A stretch of DNA of 64,000 nucleotides from Williamsia sp. DF01-3 (GCF_023051145.1 NZ_JALKFS010000005.1:1736001-1800000); one strand, 5' to 3'; shown: positions 9,987 to 18,965, numbered from the stretch's first letter. Program-made: numbers and translations. The notes: generated from the letters alone by a model not told the origin.

Positions 9987-10862
9987 CTACGTCGGTGTGG
10001 TGCCCATCTGCGCCAGCACGAGCTTCTCGGCGACACCGACAAACGCATAGAGCACGATGGACGCGACCGTGATGACCAGCACCGACGCCCACAGCTCGTT
10101 GTAGGCCGCCGCGGGCAACGCCTGCTGGAGGGTGGCGCCCAAACCCTTGTTGGTGCCGAGCCATTCGGCAACGGTGGCTCCGATCATGGCGCCGGGCACC
10201 GAGACCTTGGCCGCGGCGAACAGTGCTGGAACAGCCGAGGGCAACGCCGCCATCCTCATCGCCGTCAGGCGGGTTCCGCCGTAGGCCACGATCACGTCGT
10301 TGATCTGCCGCGGCGCATTGGCCAGACCGGTCATGATCATCACCAATGCGGGGAAGAACACGACGATCCCGCCCATCACCGCGACGACGGCCACACCGCG
10401 CCCCACCACAAGAGTGATCAGCGGGGTCATCGCCACCAGCGGTACCGACCGCAGCAACATGGCGATCGGCATGAACGTCTGGGCAACCGGGCGGAACATC
10501 ACGAACAGTGCGGCGGCGACCACTGCTGCGCCCATGCCGCACACGAACCCGATCCCGGCGTCTTTCAGCGTGATCCACAAATTGTCGAGGATCGCGCTGC
10601 GGTCGGCCGAGGCCGTCGGGTCGGTGAACAGGTAGTGGAACACATCCACCGGGGTCTTCCCGATGATCGGACCGATGTCCGGGTACGCCAGCAAAAACAA
10701 CCACCAGATGGCCAGGATCAGGAAGAACGAGATCACGAGCGAGCCGATGAACTTGGCGATCTCCCAGGCGATCGCCTTGCCGTTGCCGGCGTTCGCCCGG
10801 GCCGCTGCCGCCGCGGGAACCGGTGCGGTCGGTGGAGCTTGGGACGTGGTGGTGGCGGTCAT
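9987..10862 (-). CDS. ABC transporter permease (SsuC/TauC-like)
   Basis: A 291-aa inner-membrane permease with about six hydrophobic segments after an Ala/Pro-rich cytoplasmic N-terminus. The EAA-type coupling loop is near IVAYGGTRLTAMRMAALPSA, contacting the ATPase. The ATG at 10862 overlaps the stop of the upstream permease by four bases, which fixes the start. The receptor gene follows 145 bases downstream. It forms a heterodimeric channel with the neighbouring permease. Confidence 0.9.
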   Translation of the reverse strand: MTATTTSQAPPTAPVPAAAAARANAGNGKAIAWEIAKFIGSLVISFFLILAIWWLFLLAYPDIGPIIGKTPVDVFHYLFTDPTASADRSAILDNLWITLKDAGIGFVCGMGAAVVAAALFVMFRPVAQTFMPIAMLLRSVPLVAMTPLITLVVGRGVAVVAVMGGIVVFFPALVMIMTGLANAPRQINDVIVAYGGTRLTAMRMAALPSAVPALFAAAKVSVPGAMIGATVAEWLGTNKGLGATLQQALPAAAYNELWASVLVITVASIVLYAFVGVAEKLVLAQMGTTPT

Positions 10863-11683
10863 TTGCTGCCTGCCATTCCGGTGCTGTAGCGGGTGACGAA
10901 GACCGAGAAGAACGCCACGATGCCGTAGCCGATCCCGGCGACTGCTCCCGCGACGAGAGCGATCGCCCACACGGCCGGTATGTCGCCGCTCTGCTGGGCG
11001 ATGATGAGCGCCGGCCCCGCACCCTTTTCCGGCATCGCCAGGAACTCGCCGAGCACGGCACCGAGAACCGCTGCCGGTGCGGCGATCTTCAACGCGCCGA
11101 AGGTGCTCGGCAGAGCTGAGATGATGCGTACCCGTACCAGCTGCGAAAAGGTGCCTCCGCCATAGACTTTGACGAGGTCGAGGCTGGCTTGGTGTGGCGA
11201 GCGCAGGCCCGACAACGTTCCGATCATGGTGGTGAAGAACACCGAGATCGCCGCGAGGAACACGATCATGGTCTGTACCTCGGCGAACGCCACCTGCACG
11301 ATGGGTGCCACCGCGATGATCGGCGTGCAGTAGCTGATGATGGCCAGCTGCGTGGCGACGCCCTCGATCAACGGGATGATCACCACCAGCAGCGCCAGGA
11401 CGATGGCGAGTACGTTGCCCCACAGAAACCCTCGTAGGGACAGCTCGATCGTGGGTGTGAAGTTGTTGATGTAGTAGTCCCAACCCTCGTCCCCAATGGC
11501 GTCGATGACGGCCAGCGGGGTGGGGATGGTGCCTTTGAACCACTCGAAGTACCCGGCCATCGTCCAGATGATGAGGACCGCGACAATGCCGATTGCTCCT
11601 GCACCCCAGCGCTTCCCGGCCAGTTGCGCCCGCCCGGTGAACTGCGCACCGCCTATCCCTTTGCCTGCGGTCAGGGTGGTCAC
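10859..11683 (-). CDS. ABC transporter permease (SsuC/TauC-like), second subunit
   Basis: A 274-aa membrane protein of the same binding-protein-dependent permease family, with a coupling loop around [19 protein letters not shown]. Both ends overlap neighbours by four bases (ATGA with the ATPase upstream and with the next permease downstream), showing tight translational coupling. It pairs with the permease at 9987-10862. Confidence 0.9.
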   Translation of the reverse strand: MTTLTAGKGIGGAQFTGRAQLAGKRWGAGAIGIVAVLIIWTMAGYFEWFKGTIPTPLAVIDAIGDEGWDYYINNFTPTIELSLRGFLWGNVLAIVLALLVVIIPLIEGVATQLAIISYCTPIIAVAPIVQVAFAEVQTMIVFLAAISVFFTTMIGTLSGLRSPHQASLDLVKVYGGGTFSQLVRVRIISALPSTFGALKIAAPAAVLGAVLGEFLAMPEKGAGPALIIAQQSGDIPAVWAIALVAGAVAGIGYGIVAFFSVFVTRYSTGMAGSK

Positions 11684-12543
11684 GCGACGCCCGCCGATCC
11701 CTTGTTGCCGAACAGCAGGCCGCTGAGGTGGTCGTGCAGGGCGTGGAACTCCGGCGTCCGCATCATGTCGGGTACCCGCGGGCGGGGCAGGTCGATGGTG
11801 ACCGTCTCCAGGACCCGTCCTGGCCGGGGGCTCATCACGGCGACGACATCGGAGAGGAAGACCGCCTCGGCGATGCCGTGGGTGACCATGAGTGTGGTGG
11901 CCGGTTTCTCGGTCCAGATGCGCAGCAGCTCGATGTTCAGGCGCTGGCGGGTCATGTCATCGAGGGCGCCGAACGGTTCGTCGAGCAACAGTGCTGTGGG
12001 TTTGACGACCAGAGCGCGGGCGATGGATACGCGCTGTCGCATACCTCCGGACAGGGTGGCCGGCTTGGCCTTCTCGAAGCCCTTGAGGCCGACCAGGTCG
12101 ATCAGCTCGTCGATGAAACCTTTGTCGACGGAGATTCCCGCGACCTGCAACGGCAGCTTGATGTTCGATTCGACACTGCGCCACGGCAGCAGCGCGGAGT
12201 CCTGGAAGGCGATGCCCAGCCCGTGTTGCGACTGGAGTTCTTTCGGTGAGCGCCCATTCATCAGTGCCGTGCCGGCGGTGGCATCCTCGAGACCCGCCAG
12301 GATGCGCAGGACCGTGGATTTCCCGCATCCCGATGGCCCGAGAAGCGACAGGAACGCGCCTTCCGAGGTCTGCAGGTCGACGTTGTCGAGTGCGGTCACC
12401 GACGACCCGCCCCGCAGTCCCGCGGACTTGAACTCCTTGGTCAGCCCGGAGATGTTGATACCGGTGCCCAGCGGCCGGGCAGCCTTGGGTGCGGTGGGCG
12501 ATTCGTCCGTAACACTCATCGACGGAGAGTCAGCGTGGGTCAT
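11680..12543 (-). CDS. ABC transporter ATP-binding protein (SsuB/TauB-like)
   Basis: A 287-aa nucleotide-binding subunit that powers the importer. Walker A is [10 protein letters not shown], the signature is [15 protein letters not shown], Walker B is [16 protein letters not shown] and the switch His lies in [14 protein letters not shown]. It is the first gene of the operon ATPase-permease-permease-receptor. The start at 12543 is preceded by TAGCGT eight bases upstream, consistent with a leaderless message; an internal ATG at 12519 is the alternative. Confidence 0.92.
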   Translation of the reverse strand: MTHADSPSMSVTDESPTAPKAARPLGTGINISGLTKEFKSAGLRGGSSVTALDNVDLQTSEGAFLSLLGPSGCGKSTVLRILAGLEDATAGTALMNGRSPKELQSQHGLGIAFQDSALLPWRSVESNIKLPLQVAGISVDKGFIDELIDLVGLKGFEKAKPATLSGGMRQRVSIARALVVKPTALLLDEPFGALDDMTRQRLNIELLRIWTEKPATTLMVTHGIAEAVFLSDVVAVMSPRPGRVLETVTIDLPRPRVPDMMRTPEFHALHDHLSGLLFGNKGSAGVA

Positions 12544-12551
12544 ATCGGGCG

Positions 12552-12557
12552 ACGCTA
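12552..12557 (-). promoter_or_regulatory. -10 box for the ABC importer operon
   Basis: On the minus strand TAGCGT matches TANNNT and ends eight bases before the ATPase ATG at 12543. A leaderless start is likely, though the spacing is slightly longer than elsewhere in the window. Confidence 0.4.
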
Positions 12558-12667
12558 GGCGTCTGGAGTTTCTTCGCGGTTACACCCGCGTTACCGCGCT
12601 CGTCCGGACCTCGCCGTGGGCCTCATTCCGCGCAGCGACAACGCTTTTCGTTGTCTATCGTGCGGGA

Positions 12668-12774
12668 ATGAGATTGGCGGGTCTGGCCTTCGGGCTCGAA
12701 CTGCAGCGTCGCGGCCATGACGTCAGGATGGTCGTGCCGCCGAACTACGTCCCCCTCGCCCGGGGTCTCGGTCA
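12668..12774 (+). pseudogene. Relic of an MGT/UGT-type glycosyltransferase (5' end only)
   Basis: About 36 codons read GLELQRRGHDVRMVVPPN and YVPLARGLG, the N-terminal Rossmann strand of nucleotide-sugar glycosyltransferases of the YjiC/UGT type. The family is normally about 400 aa and starts with a GTRGDVQP-like loop that is missing here. The similarity stops where the neighbouring ABC-2 permease gene ends on the other strand. It is a truncated remnant, not an expressed enzyme. Confidence 0.55.
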
Positions 12775-14004
12775 GCCCTTGATGGCTTCCTTCCACTTCA
12801 CGCGGGCCCCTGTGCGCAGGATGTTCCGCTGGTAGATGCGGGCGGCGAGCCACGCTGCCACCGCGCAAGCGATCATCATCAGAACGATGGTGACGATCAC
12901 CTGGACCAGCGTTGCGTCCCCGGTTGCAATCCGCACCGGCATGATCGACGCCGAGAACGGCGGTATCCATGCCAGGGTCTGCATCAACGTGCTGTCGAGG
13001 GAGCCGATGCCGAAGTAGGCCGAGTACACAACCGCCATCGCGAGGATGGTGAGCGGGGCCGAACTCGAGCCGAGCTCTTCCTGTCGCGACACCACTGCGC
13101 CCGTTGCGGCGTACAGGGTTGCGAAGAAGACGAATCCCAGCACGAACCAGATGACAACCGCGGCGAACATCGAGCCTGCCGCCGTGGGCACGTCGAGAAT
13201 GCCGGTGGCAAGGGCGGCTACGAGAGCGGTACCGCCCAACAGGACCACCTGCGCAAAGGCCATCAATCCGATGCCGACGATCTTGCCCCACAACAGATGT
13301 AGCGGTTTGATCGTTGCCAGCAGCAGCTCGACCACCCGAGATGTCTTCTCTTCGACGACTCCGGCCGCGACCATCGAACCGCCTTGCAGTACAGCGAACA
13401 TCAGCAGTGAGACGCCGACGAGCGCCACAGCAATACGTTGACCCTCATTGGGTTTGGCGGGGTCTGTCTCGCTGACGGTGAGTGTGGAGTCGGCGCTGAT
13501 GGCCGAAAGGTCCACGTTCTCCGCGGCCAGGGCCTTGGTCAGACCGTCCTGACTGACGGCCGTTCGCAACACACCTTCGAGGCTGCCGTCGAGGTCGTCT
13601 TTGGTGACGGCTTCGTAGTTGTTGGTTCCGGCGTCGCCGGGGACCAACGCCACCTTCACGTCGCCTTCCTTCGCCTGGGCGCGCGCCTCGTCGGCGTTGC
13701 CGATGGGCACGATCTCGATGTTCTCCCCGGATGCGTCGCCAACCGCCACGATTGTTTCCGACAGCTGCGAGTTGTCGCCTACCAGTCCGACTTTCGTCGC
13801 TTTGTCGTCGCCGGTGAAAATCGAGAGAACGATGATGCCCGCAACGATGACGACCAGCAGGATCACGTTGGTGATGAGAAACGACTTGGTGGCCGCGCGG
13901 GTGGTGATCTCGCGCCTGGCCACCAGGTTGATGGCCCGCCACGCGCTCATCCGGCCCGAGCCGGACTTCGGGTGCTTGTTCGGATCGGAAGCGTTCACAC
14001 TCAT
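12772..14004 (-). CDS. ABC-2 family exporter permease (NatB-like)
   Basis: A 410-aa membrane protein. One transmembrane segment follows a basic N-terminus (SFLITNVILLVVIVAGIIV). A ~150-residue extracytoplasmic domain comes next, then five or six transmembrane helices with the VVEEKTSRVVELLLATI motif typical of NatB/YhaP-type permeases. It overlaps the ATPase gene by four bases and ends the operon of regulator, membrane protein, ATPase and permease. Substrate is unknown; relatives export sodium, drugs or peptides. Confidence 0.88.
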   Translation of the reverse strand: MSVNASDPNKHPKSGSGRMSAWRAINLVARREITTRAATKSFLITNVILLVVIVAGIIVLSIFTGDDKATKVGLVGDNSQLSETIVAVGDASGENIEIVPIGNADEARAQAKEGDVKVALVPGDAGTNNYEAVTKDDLDGSLEGVLRTAVSQDGLTKALAAENVDLSAISADSTLTVSETDPAKPNEGQRIAVALVGVSLLMFAVLQGGSMVAAGVVEEKTSRVVELLLATIKPLHLLWGKIVGIGLMAFAQVVLLGGTALVAALATGILDVPTAAGSMFAAVVIWFVLGFVFFATLYAATGAVVSRQEELGSSSAPLTILAMAVVYSAYFGIGSLDSTLMQTLAWIPPFSASIMPVRIATGDATLVQVIVTIVLMMIACAVAAWLAARIYQRNILRTGARVKWKEAIKG

Positions 14005-14897
14005 GCGGATACAACCTCTCGGAAGAGTTCGGTCAGGTCGGGTCGGGATTGGGCGAAGTGTGTGACCGGCCCCGTGGCGAGGGCAGCGGTCAGAATTGCC
14101 TGCTCATCGGTTCCAGGCGTCATGCTGACGGTGGTGATCGACCCGTTCTGGATGGTGCCGAGTACCCCTGGCAGGTGGTCGGCCCATCCGGCCGGGGCCT
14201 GTGGCGCGCCGACGTCGAGCCGGATCTCGCCGGCCGACCGTAGTTCATCCACAGTTCCCAGTGCCCGCATCGTGCCGGAGGAGATGATGCCGACCCGGTC
14301 ACACAGGCGCTGCACGAGTTCCAGTTGGTGGCTGGAGAAGATGACCGGAACACCCTGGGCGGCTTTTTCTTTGAGCACGTCGCTCATCACGTCGACGGCG
14401 ACGGGGTCTAAGCCCGAGAACGGTTCGTCGAGCACCAGCACATCGGGGCTGTGAACCAGGGCGGCCGCCAGCTGCACACGCTGCTGATTGCCCAGGCTCA
14501 GGCTGTTCACGTCGTCGTTGATCCGCTCGTACACACCCAGCCGTCGTACCCAGGTCTCCACTTGGTCGTCGGCTTCGGCGCGAGACAGGCCGTGCAGCTG
14601 GGCGAGGAACGAGAGCTGTTTGCCCACTTTCATCTTGGGATACAGGCCGCGTTCTTCAGGCATGTATCCGATGCGACGTCGCGTGTCGAGGTCGATGGGG
14701 GAGTCGCCGAGAAGTACTCGACCCGAATCGGCCGACAGCACACCGAGGATGATGCGCATCGTGGTGGATTTTCCGGCGCCGTTCGAACCGACGAATCCGA
14801 AGATCTCGCCGGGGGCGACGGTGAAGGACATGTTGTCGAGGGCCTTGAGGGAGCCGTATCTCTTACTCAGACCGTCGACGATGAGGGGAGCGGTCAC
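14001..14897 (-). CDS. ABC exporter ATP-binding protein (NatA-like)
   Basis: A 298-aa ATPase. Walker A is FVGSNGAGKSTTMRI, the signature region is SLSLGNQQRVQLAAALVH (LSLGN in place of LSGGQ, common in this subfamily), Walker B is VLVLDEPFSGLDP and the switch is VIFSSHQLELVQRLC. A C-terminal ~75-residue extension is usual in the DUF4162 group. It overlaps both neighbours by four bases and energises the permease encoded downstream. Confidence 0.92.
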   Translation of the reverse strand: MTAPLIVDGLSKRYGSLKALDNMSFTVAPGEIFGFVGSNGAGKSTTMRIILGVLSADSGRVLLGDSPIDLDTRRRIGYMPEERGLYPKMKVGKQLSFLAQLHGLSRAEADDQVETWVRRLGVYERINDDVNSLSLGNQQRVQLAAALVHSPDVLVLDEPFSGLDPVAVDVMSDVLKEKAAQGVPVIFSSHQLELVQRLCDRVGIISSGTMRALGTVDELRSAGEIRLDVGAPQAPAGWADHLPGVLGTIQNGSITTVSMTPGTDEQAILTAALATGPVTHFAQSRPDLTELFREVVSA

Positions 14898-15523
14898 TGT
14901 TCGAATCCTCCTGATTGGCTGACGTTTTCATTGGCCACCACCTGGGGATAGGTGGCGAAATCCTCTGGATCGGGGTCGGGCAACCACCATCCGATCAGAC
15001 AGGTGGGAATGCAGGTGGCCCCGGTGACCAGCACGATGAGGAGCACCGCGCTGCCGTAGATCACCTGGCCATCGACGCTGTTGTCGCCTCCGCCCGACAG
15101 GATGATGAGCACGAGGTACGGGACGAACATCGAGACCCACAGGGCGGTGTAAGCGATCGATCGGGCGGCATTGCGGCTGGCGAGTTCGAACTCGTCGAGG
15201 GCCGAGGCCGGTGCATCGCTGACATTGCGTGTCACGGCCCGCAGCACGTAGACGAGCGGGAGCATGACAAACGAGATGAGGACGATGAACGCCGGGGCCG
15301 CCCACATGGTGAAGAACATGACGATTGCACTGGCGATCACCAGGATCACCGAAATGACAAGCGCGACCACGAGCTTGCGGGCACTGCGCCGATTCCGCAG
15401 ACGGGGGAACCGGTGGCCATAACGACGCAGGAACTTCTCGTGCCTACGTACCTGCCATTCTTCGTATCCACGCCACCACGCCGGTTTCGCGGACTCGGGG
15501 ATCACGCTGTTCGGATCGTTCAC
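14894..15523 (-). CDS. Four-helix membrane protein of the ABC/regulator operon
   Basis: A 209-aa integral membrane protein with no catalytic motif. A basic cytoplasmic N-terminal ~50 residues (WWRGYEEWQVRRHEKFLRR) precedes two helices near 52-95, a soluble stretch, and two further helices near 122-180. It overlaps the XRE regulator and the ATPase genes by four bases on each side. A role as an accessory or sensor subunit of the exporter is inference from the operon only. Confidence 0.7.
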   Translation of the reverse strand: MNDPNSVIPESAKPAWWRGYEEWQVRRHEKFLRRYGHRFPRLRNRRSARKLVVALVISVILVIASAIVMFFTMWAAPAFIVLISFVMLPLVYVLRAVTRNVSDAPASALDEFELASRNAARSIAYTALWVSMFVPYLVLIILSGGGDNSVDGQVIYGSAVLLIVLVTGATCIPTCLIGWWLPDPDPEDFATYPQVVANENVSQSGGFEQ

Positions 15524-15795
15524 GACGGCCCTCCATTCGTGCGATACAACTGCGTCGACATCGCCCCGAACTCGCGGCGACTGAAGACAGCCTCCACCGG
15601 GAGCCCGAACACATCGCAGATGCGAAAGGCCAGGTCGAGGCTGGGATAGTTGTCACCCCGTTCGAGCGAGCCGATGGACTGGACGTTCACGCCCACCAGC
15701 TCGGCAAGTTGCGCGCGTGACATCCGGCGCTCGGCGCGTAGTACGCCGATGCGGTTGTAGATCGGCAGGTGGCCTGCCTTCTTGACCGGACTCAC
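15520..15795 (-). CDS. Small XRE-family transcriptional regulator
   Basis: A 91-aa protein built around one helix-turn-helix (RMSRAQLAELVGVNVQSIGSLE, about residues 22-44), followed by a short tail with YPSLDLAFRICDVFGLPVE. It heads a four-gene operon with every junction overlapping by four bases and most likely controls it. The GTG at 15795 is chosen because a -35/-10 pair sits directly upstream; the more upstream TTG at 15831 falls inside the -35 hexamer itself and cannot be the start. A repressor role is inferred from the promoter-overlapping inverted repeat. Confidence 0.82.
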   Translation of the reverse strand: MSPVKKAGHLPIYNRIGVLRAERRMSRAQLAELVGVNVQSIGSLERGDNYPSLDLAFRICDVFGLPVEAVFSRREFGAMSTQLYRTNGGPS

Positions 15796-15802
15796 AGGGT
15801 TA

Positions 15803-15831
15803 AGTGTTGGGAAAACACAACAGAATGTCAA
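15803..15831 (-). promoter_or_regulatory. Promoter and probable auto-operator of the XRE operon
   Basis: On the minus strand the -35 TTGACA (15831-15826) and the -10 AACACT (15808-15803) are 17 bp apart, and seven bases separate the -10 from the GTG at 15795, so the mRNA is probably leaderless. An inverted repeat GTGTT-N5-AACAC (15804-15818) covers the -10 box, the expected position for a repressor such as the small XRE protein itself. Confidence 0.65.
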
Positions 15832-15870
15832 TGTTTGCCATACATGGAGGGCGCTTTGTGATCGCCAGCC

Positions 15871-16938
15871 TCACGAATTCTCTGCGATCACCATCTCGAG
15901 GATGTCCGTGCCCAGCGCGACCGGCCTGCAGGTGGGTGCCGCCGAGGCCGGATCGAGGGCATTGAGTACAAGCCCGACGGCGTAGTCGTCGTACGGCAGG
16001 CGGAAATGGCCGCTCAGATCGGCCGGGCAGCGATCCTGGATGAACAGATTTGTTGCGCCGGCACCTTTGAGTGCAACGGTCGCCGCCGGCTGGATCACTT
16101 CGTCCACCTGCGTGCCGATGGTGGTGTACTCGACGCTGGGGACCGTGTCCTTGCCACCGTTGTTGAGTTCGGCGAGCAGCGGTGAGCCCTGAACCTGCTG
16201 CCACAGTGCGGTGGAGACCAGCTCAGGTGGGATCACGGTGGCCGCGACGTCGAGCGCGCCGGGGATCTGGGTGGCAATCGGCACCAAGCCGTACAGGGAG
16301 CTGCCGTACGACGGGGATGCCAGACCCACCCAATGCCCGACCATCGTCGACCCACCCAGCCTGTTGACGAAGTACCGGCCGACCGTTGCGCCCTGCGAAT
16401 ACCCGACGATGTCCAGCCTGGTGGCTCCGGTTTCGTCCAGTACCTCGGCCGCGAAGCCGCCGACCTGCCGAGCGCTCTCCACGATGTCTTCGGTCCCGAA
16501 GTTGTCGCCACCCGCACGTCCGCCGAAGTTCACGGCGAACACGCAGAAGCCCTCGGCAGCGAGCCGGGGCCCGATCTTCGCCCAGTCGGAGTACGCGCTC
16601 GAATCCGTGCCGTGGAGTAGAAGAACCGGCCGCGGGTGTGTCGGTGATGGGGTGCAGGCGAAGTCGTTGACGCCCGGCGGCACCGAACCCGGGTGATCGC
16701 CGGCATGACGGGAGGCCTCATGATGAGTGTTCTGCGCCGGCCCGGGAAGGGCGGGTACTTCCCACAGTGACGCCGTTGAACTTTGGACGCTGCCTGATCC
16801 CTGGATGTTGTCTGATCCCTGGCTGCTGTCGGCCGCCGCCGGGGAAATCGAGATGAAGGCGAGAAGCACGGAAATCGTTGCCGCCGCGCACAAACTCCGG
16901 CGTCGACCCGGGCCACGTCTGCTGTCCGTGTATCGCAT
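15871..16938 (-). CDS. Secreted alpha/beta-hydrolase, lipase class 2 family
   Basis: A 355-aa exported esterase or triacylglycerol lipase. The ATG at 16938 is backed by GAGGTGAGG upstream and gives a Sec signal peptide (basic start, LCAAATISVLLAFISIS, cleavage near PAAA-DS). A Ser/Gly/Gln-rich linker with a short repeat (QGSDNIQGSGSVQSS) precedes the catalytic domain. That domain has RPVLLLHGTDSSAYSDW and the nucleophile elbow GYSQG (GxSxG), and ends in a region with DYAVGLVLNALDP. Close relatives occur in Mycobacteriales and act on lipids outside the cell. It stands alone between two minus-strand genes. Confidence 0.88.
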   Translation of the reverse strand: MRYTDSRRGPGRRRSLCAAATISVLLAFISISPAAADSSQGSDNIQGSGSVQSSTASLWEVPALPGPAQNTHHEASRHAGDHPGSVPPGVNDFACTPSPTHPRPVLLLHGTDSSAYSDWAKIGPRLAAEGFCVFAVNFGGRAGGDNFGTEDIVESARQVGGFAAEVLDETGATRLDIVGYSQGATVGRYFVNRLGGSTMVGHWVGLASPSYGSSLYGLVPIATQIPGALDVAATVIPPELVSTALWQQVQGSPLLAELNNGGKDTVPSVEYTTIGTQVDEVIQPAATVALKGAGATNLFIQDRCPADLSGHFRLPYDDYAVGLVLNALDPASAAPTCRPVALGTDILEMVIAENS

Positions 16939-17081
16939 CGCACACCTCACCTCGGCCCGACCTGCTGTAGATCGATTTGACCATCTCAGCTGATGAGTAG
17001 CCGGATTTCGGGCGGAATGTGGTCTGAACGTTGCAGTGCACGGCCACTGTGTTGCGGCCGCGGCACCAGCCGGCGGGGCGG

Positions 17082-18203
17082 TCAGGCGAGAATGTCCTGC
17101 ACCACCCGGGCTGCCTCGCGGCCCGCGCGGTTGGCGCCGATGGTGGACGCTGACGGGCCATAGCCCAGTAGTTGCAGACGAGGAGTGGATGCCACGACGG
17201 TCGCCAGTCGGCCGGTCATCACGATTCCGCCGCCCGGAGCCCGCAACTTCAGTGGCGCCAGATGGTCCAGGGCGCTCCGAAAACCGGTGCACCACAGGAT
17301 GACGTCGACATCCAGATGATCACCACCGCCACCTACGCCCTCGGGTGTCCCACAGTCCCAGCACACTCCCGTCGGTGTGATGCGGGTGAACATCGGTCGC
17401 CACGCGAGGATGCCGTCTGCGCGTGCGGCGCGTATCGCGTCGTTCTCGGGCAGCCCCGTCACCGACACCACCGACCCGGGCGGTAGCCCGGCACGCACCC
17501 GTTCCTCGACGCGCGCCACTGCGGCGCGGCCATGTTCGGGGGTGAACGGTGCACTGCTGAAATGGGGTTCGGTGCGACTGCACCAGAAGGTCTGTGCGCC
17601 TTCGGCATTGCGCGCGATCTCGATCAGCAGCTGGATGGCCGAGATTCCGGCCCCCACCACGAGAACGCGCTTGCCGTCGAAATCGGTCGGCCTGTTGTAG
17701 TCGTGGGTGTGCAGTTGTGTCCCGGTGAACGTTTCGATACCCGGCACATACGGGATGAACGGCCGATCCCAGGTCCCGGTTGCGTTGATCGCGGTGCGCG
17801 CCATCAGCTGTGAGCCATCAGAGGCCGAGACCAGGAAGTCGTCGCCGTCGAGCGACACCGACCGGACGTCGACAGGTCGACGCACGTCGAGCCCGAACCG
17901 CTGTTCGTACTGATCGAAGTAATCGGGCACCGCCGTGGACGCCGGCCACTGGTCGCATTCGACGCCGAGCGCTTCCGACAGGCCGAAGCCGGGAAGGTCG
18001 TGCACGTTGTTGGCTCCGGCCAAAGTCAATGTCGGCCAACGGAACTGCCACGCACCTCCGGGTCCGGGGGAGTGGTCGACCATCATGGTTCGATCACCGA
18101 GGCCGTATTTGCCCAGGTAATACCCGGCCGACAGGCCCGCCTGCCCCGCACCGATGACGAGTACATCGGTACGCGCCCGGTCTCCGAAGGCGTTGGAGTT
18201 CAC
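17082..18203 (-). CDS. Flavin-containing monooxygenase / NAD(P)-binding flavoprotein
   Basis: A 373-aa FAD- and NADPH-dependent oxidoreductase of the FMO/CzcO type. The FAD Rossmann motif GAGQAGLSAGYYLGKYG is at residues 18-34 and the second dinucleotide motif RVLVVGAGISAIQLL lies near residue 170. The C-terminal block VDVILWCTGFRSALDHL matches family members. The GTG start at 18203 is seven bases behind a TATTGT -10 box, so it is probably leaderless. It diverges from echA6 with only 30 bases between the start codons. The substrate is unknown. Confidence 0.85.
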   Translation of the reverse strand: MNSNAFGDRARTDVLVIGAGQAGLSAGYYLGKYGLGDRTMMVDHSPGPGGAWQFRWPTLTLAGANNVHDLPGFGLSEALGVECDQWPASTAVPDYFDQYEQRFGLDVRRPVDVRSVSLDGDDFLVSASDGSQLMARTAINATGTWDRPFIPYVPGIETFTGTQLHTHDYNRPTDFDGKRVLVVGAGISAIQLLIEIARNAEGAQTFWCSRTEPHFSSAPFTPEHGRAAVARVEERVRAGLPPGSVVSVTGLPENDAIRAARADGILAWRPMFTRITPTGVCWDCGTPEGVGGGGDHLDVDVILWCTGFRSALDHLAPLKLRAPGGGIVMTGRLATVVASTPRLQLLGYGPSASTIGANRAGREAARVVQDILA

Positions 18204-18210
18204 CTGTTGA

Positions 18211-18226
18211 ACAATAGCGGTACGCT
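18211..18226. promoter_or_regulatory. Divergent back-to-back -10 boxes (FMO and echA6)
   Basis: On the plus strand TACGCT (18221-18226) ends seven bases before the echA6 ATG. On the minus strand TATTGT (18216-18211) ends seven bases before the FMO GTG. The two boxes are four bases apart, so both genes appear leaderless and their polymerases would compete. Confidence 0.6.
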
Positions 18227-18233
18227 GACGCCC

Positions 18234-18965
18234 ATGATTGGGACCAGCCGGGATGGCGATGTGCTGACCATCGAACTGCAGCGGGAGCGGCAGCGGAACG
18301 CACTCAATTACGAACTGGTGGAAGCGCTGTCGGTGGCGATGACCGACGCGGCAGGCGCGGGTGTGCGGGCCATCGTCCTCACCGGTCAGGGAACCGTTTT
18401 CTGTGCGGGCGCGGATCTGTCCGGACCGGTCTACGAACAGTCTTTCCTCGACGAACTGCTGGCGATGCTCCGAGTTGTCGAGAGCATCCCGGTGCCGGTG
18501 ATCGCCGCGCTGAACGGCGCCGCGTTGGGGGCCGGACTCCAGCTGGCGATGGCCGCTGATCTGCGGGTGATGTCGCCATCGGCATGGTGTGGCATCCCCG
18601 CTGCAAAGATCGGTGTGACAGTTGACGAATGGACCATCAAGCGTCTCGTCTCGCTGGTCGGTGCGGGTGATGCGGCGGGCATCCTGATCGGTTGTGACTC
18701 ACTCAGTGCCGACCGGGCTGCTGCCGTCGGTTTTGCCAATCGGATCGGCGACCTGGCCGAGGCGCAGCAGTGGGCCGCGAGCATCGCCGCGCTGGCCCCG
18801 CTGACCCTGCAGCACTACAAGCTGGTTCTCGGCGACGATGGCGCTCGCGACGAGGCCGCGCCTGACCACGTGGCAGCGATGCTCAGGGCCTGGCAGAGCC
18901 AGGACGTGGCCGAAGGGCGCGCCGCTCGGGCCGAGCGACGTCAGCCGAACTTCATCGGGAAGTAA
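18234..18965 (+). CDS. echA6: EchA6-like crotonase-fold acyl-CoA-binding protein
   Basis: A 243-aa crotonase, the same length as mycobacterial EchA6 and with strong block similarity (VLTIELQR, RNALN, RAIVLTGQGT-FCAGADLSG, GAGLQLAMAADLRVMSP). The usual catalytic Glu of enoyl-CoA hydratases, in a PE motif after the DLR strand, is replaced: the text reads IPAAKIGVTVDEWTIKRL. Mycobacterial EchA6 likewise lacks hydratase activity and carries acyl chains to mycolate synthesis (established for M. tuberculosis). The AccD3-type gene nearby mirrors the mycobacterial echA6/accD3 neighbourhood. The ATG is leaderless. Confidence 0.82.
   Translation: MIGTSRDGDVLTIELQRERQRNALNYELVEALSVAMTDAAGAGVRAIVLTGQGTVFCAGADLSGPVYEQSFLDELLAMLRVVESIPVPVIAALNGAALGAGLQLAMAADLRVMSPSAWCGIPAAKIGVTVDEWTIKRLVSLVGAGDAAGILIGCDSLSADRAAAVGFANRIGDLAEAQQWAASIAALAPLTLQHYKLVLGDDGARDEAAPDHVAAMLRAWQSQDVAEGRAARAERRQPNFIGK

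Noticed and set aside
12544-12771. TPP riboswitch upstream of the ThiY/SsuA-type ABC operon
   Set aside because: No CTGAGA or ACCCTTTGAACCTGA-like elements on the relevant strand; the operon start appears leaderless.
15796-15831. TTG 15831 as start of the XRE regulator
   Set aside because: The TTG is the first three bases of the -35 hexamer TTGACA; GTG 15795 is seven bases behind the -10 box.
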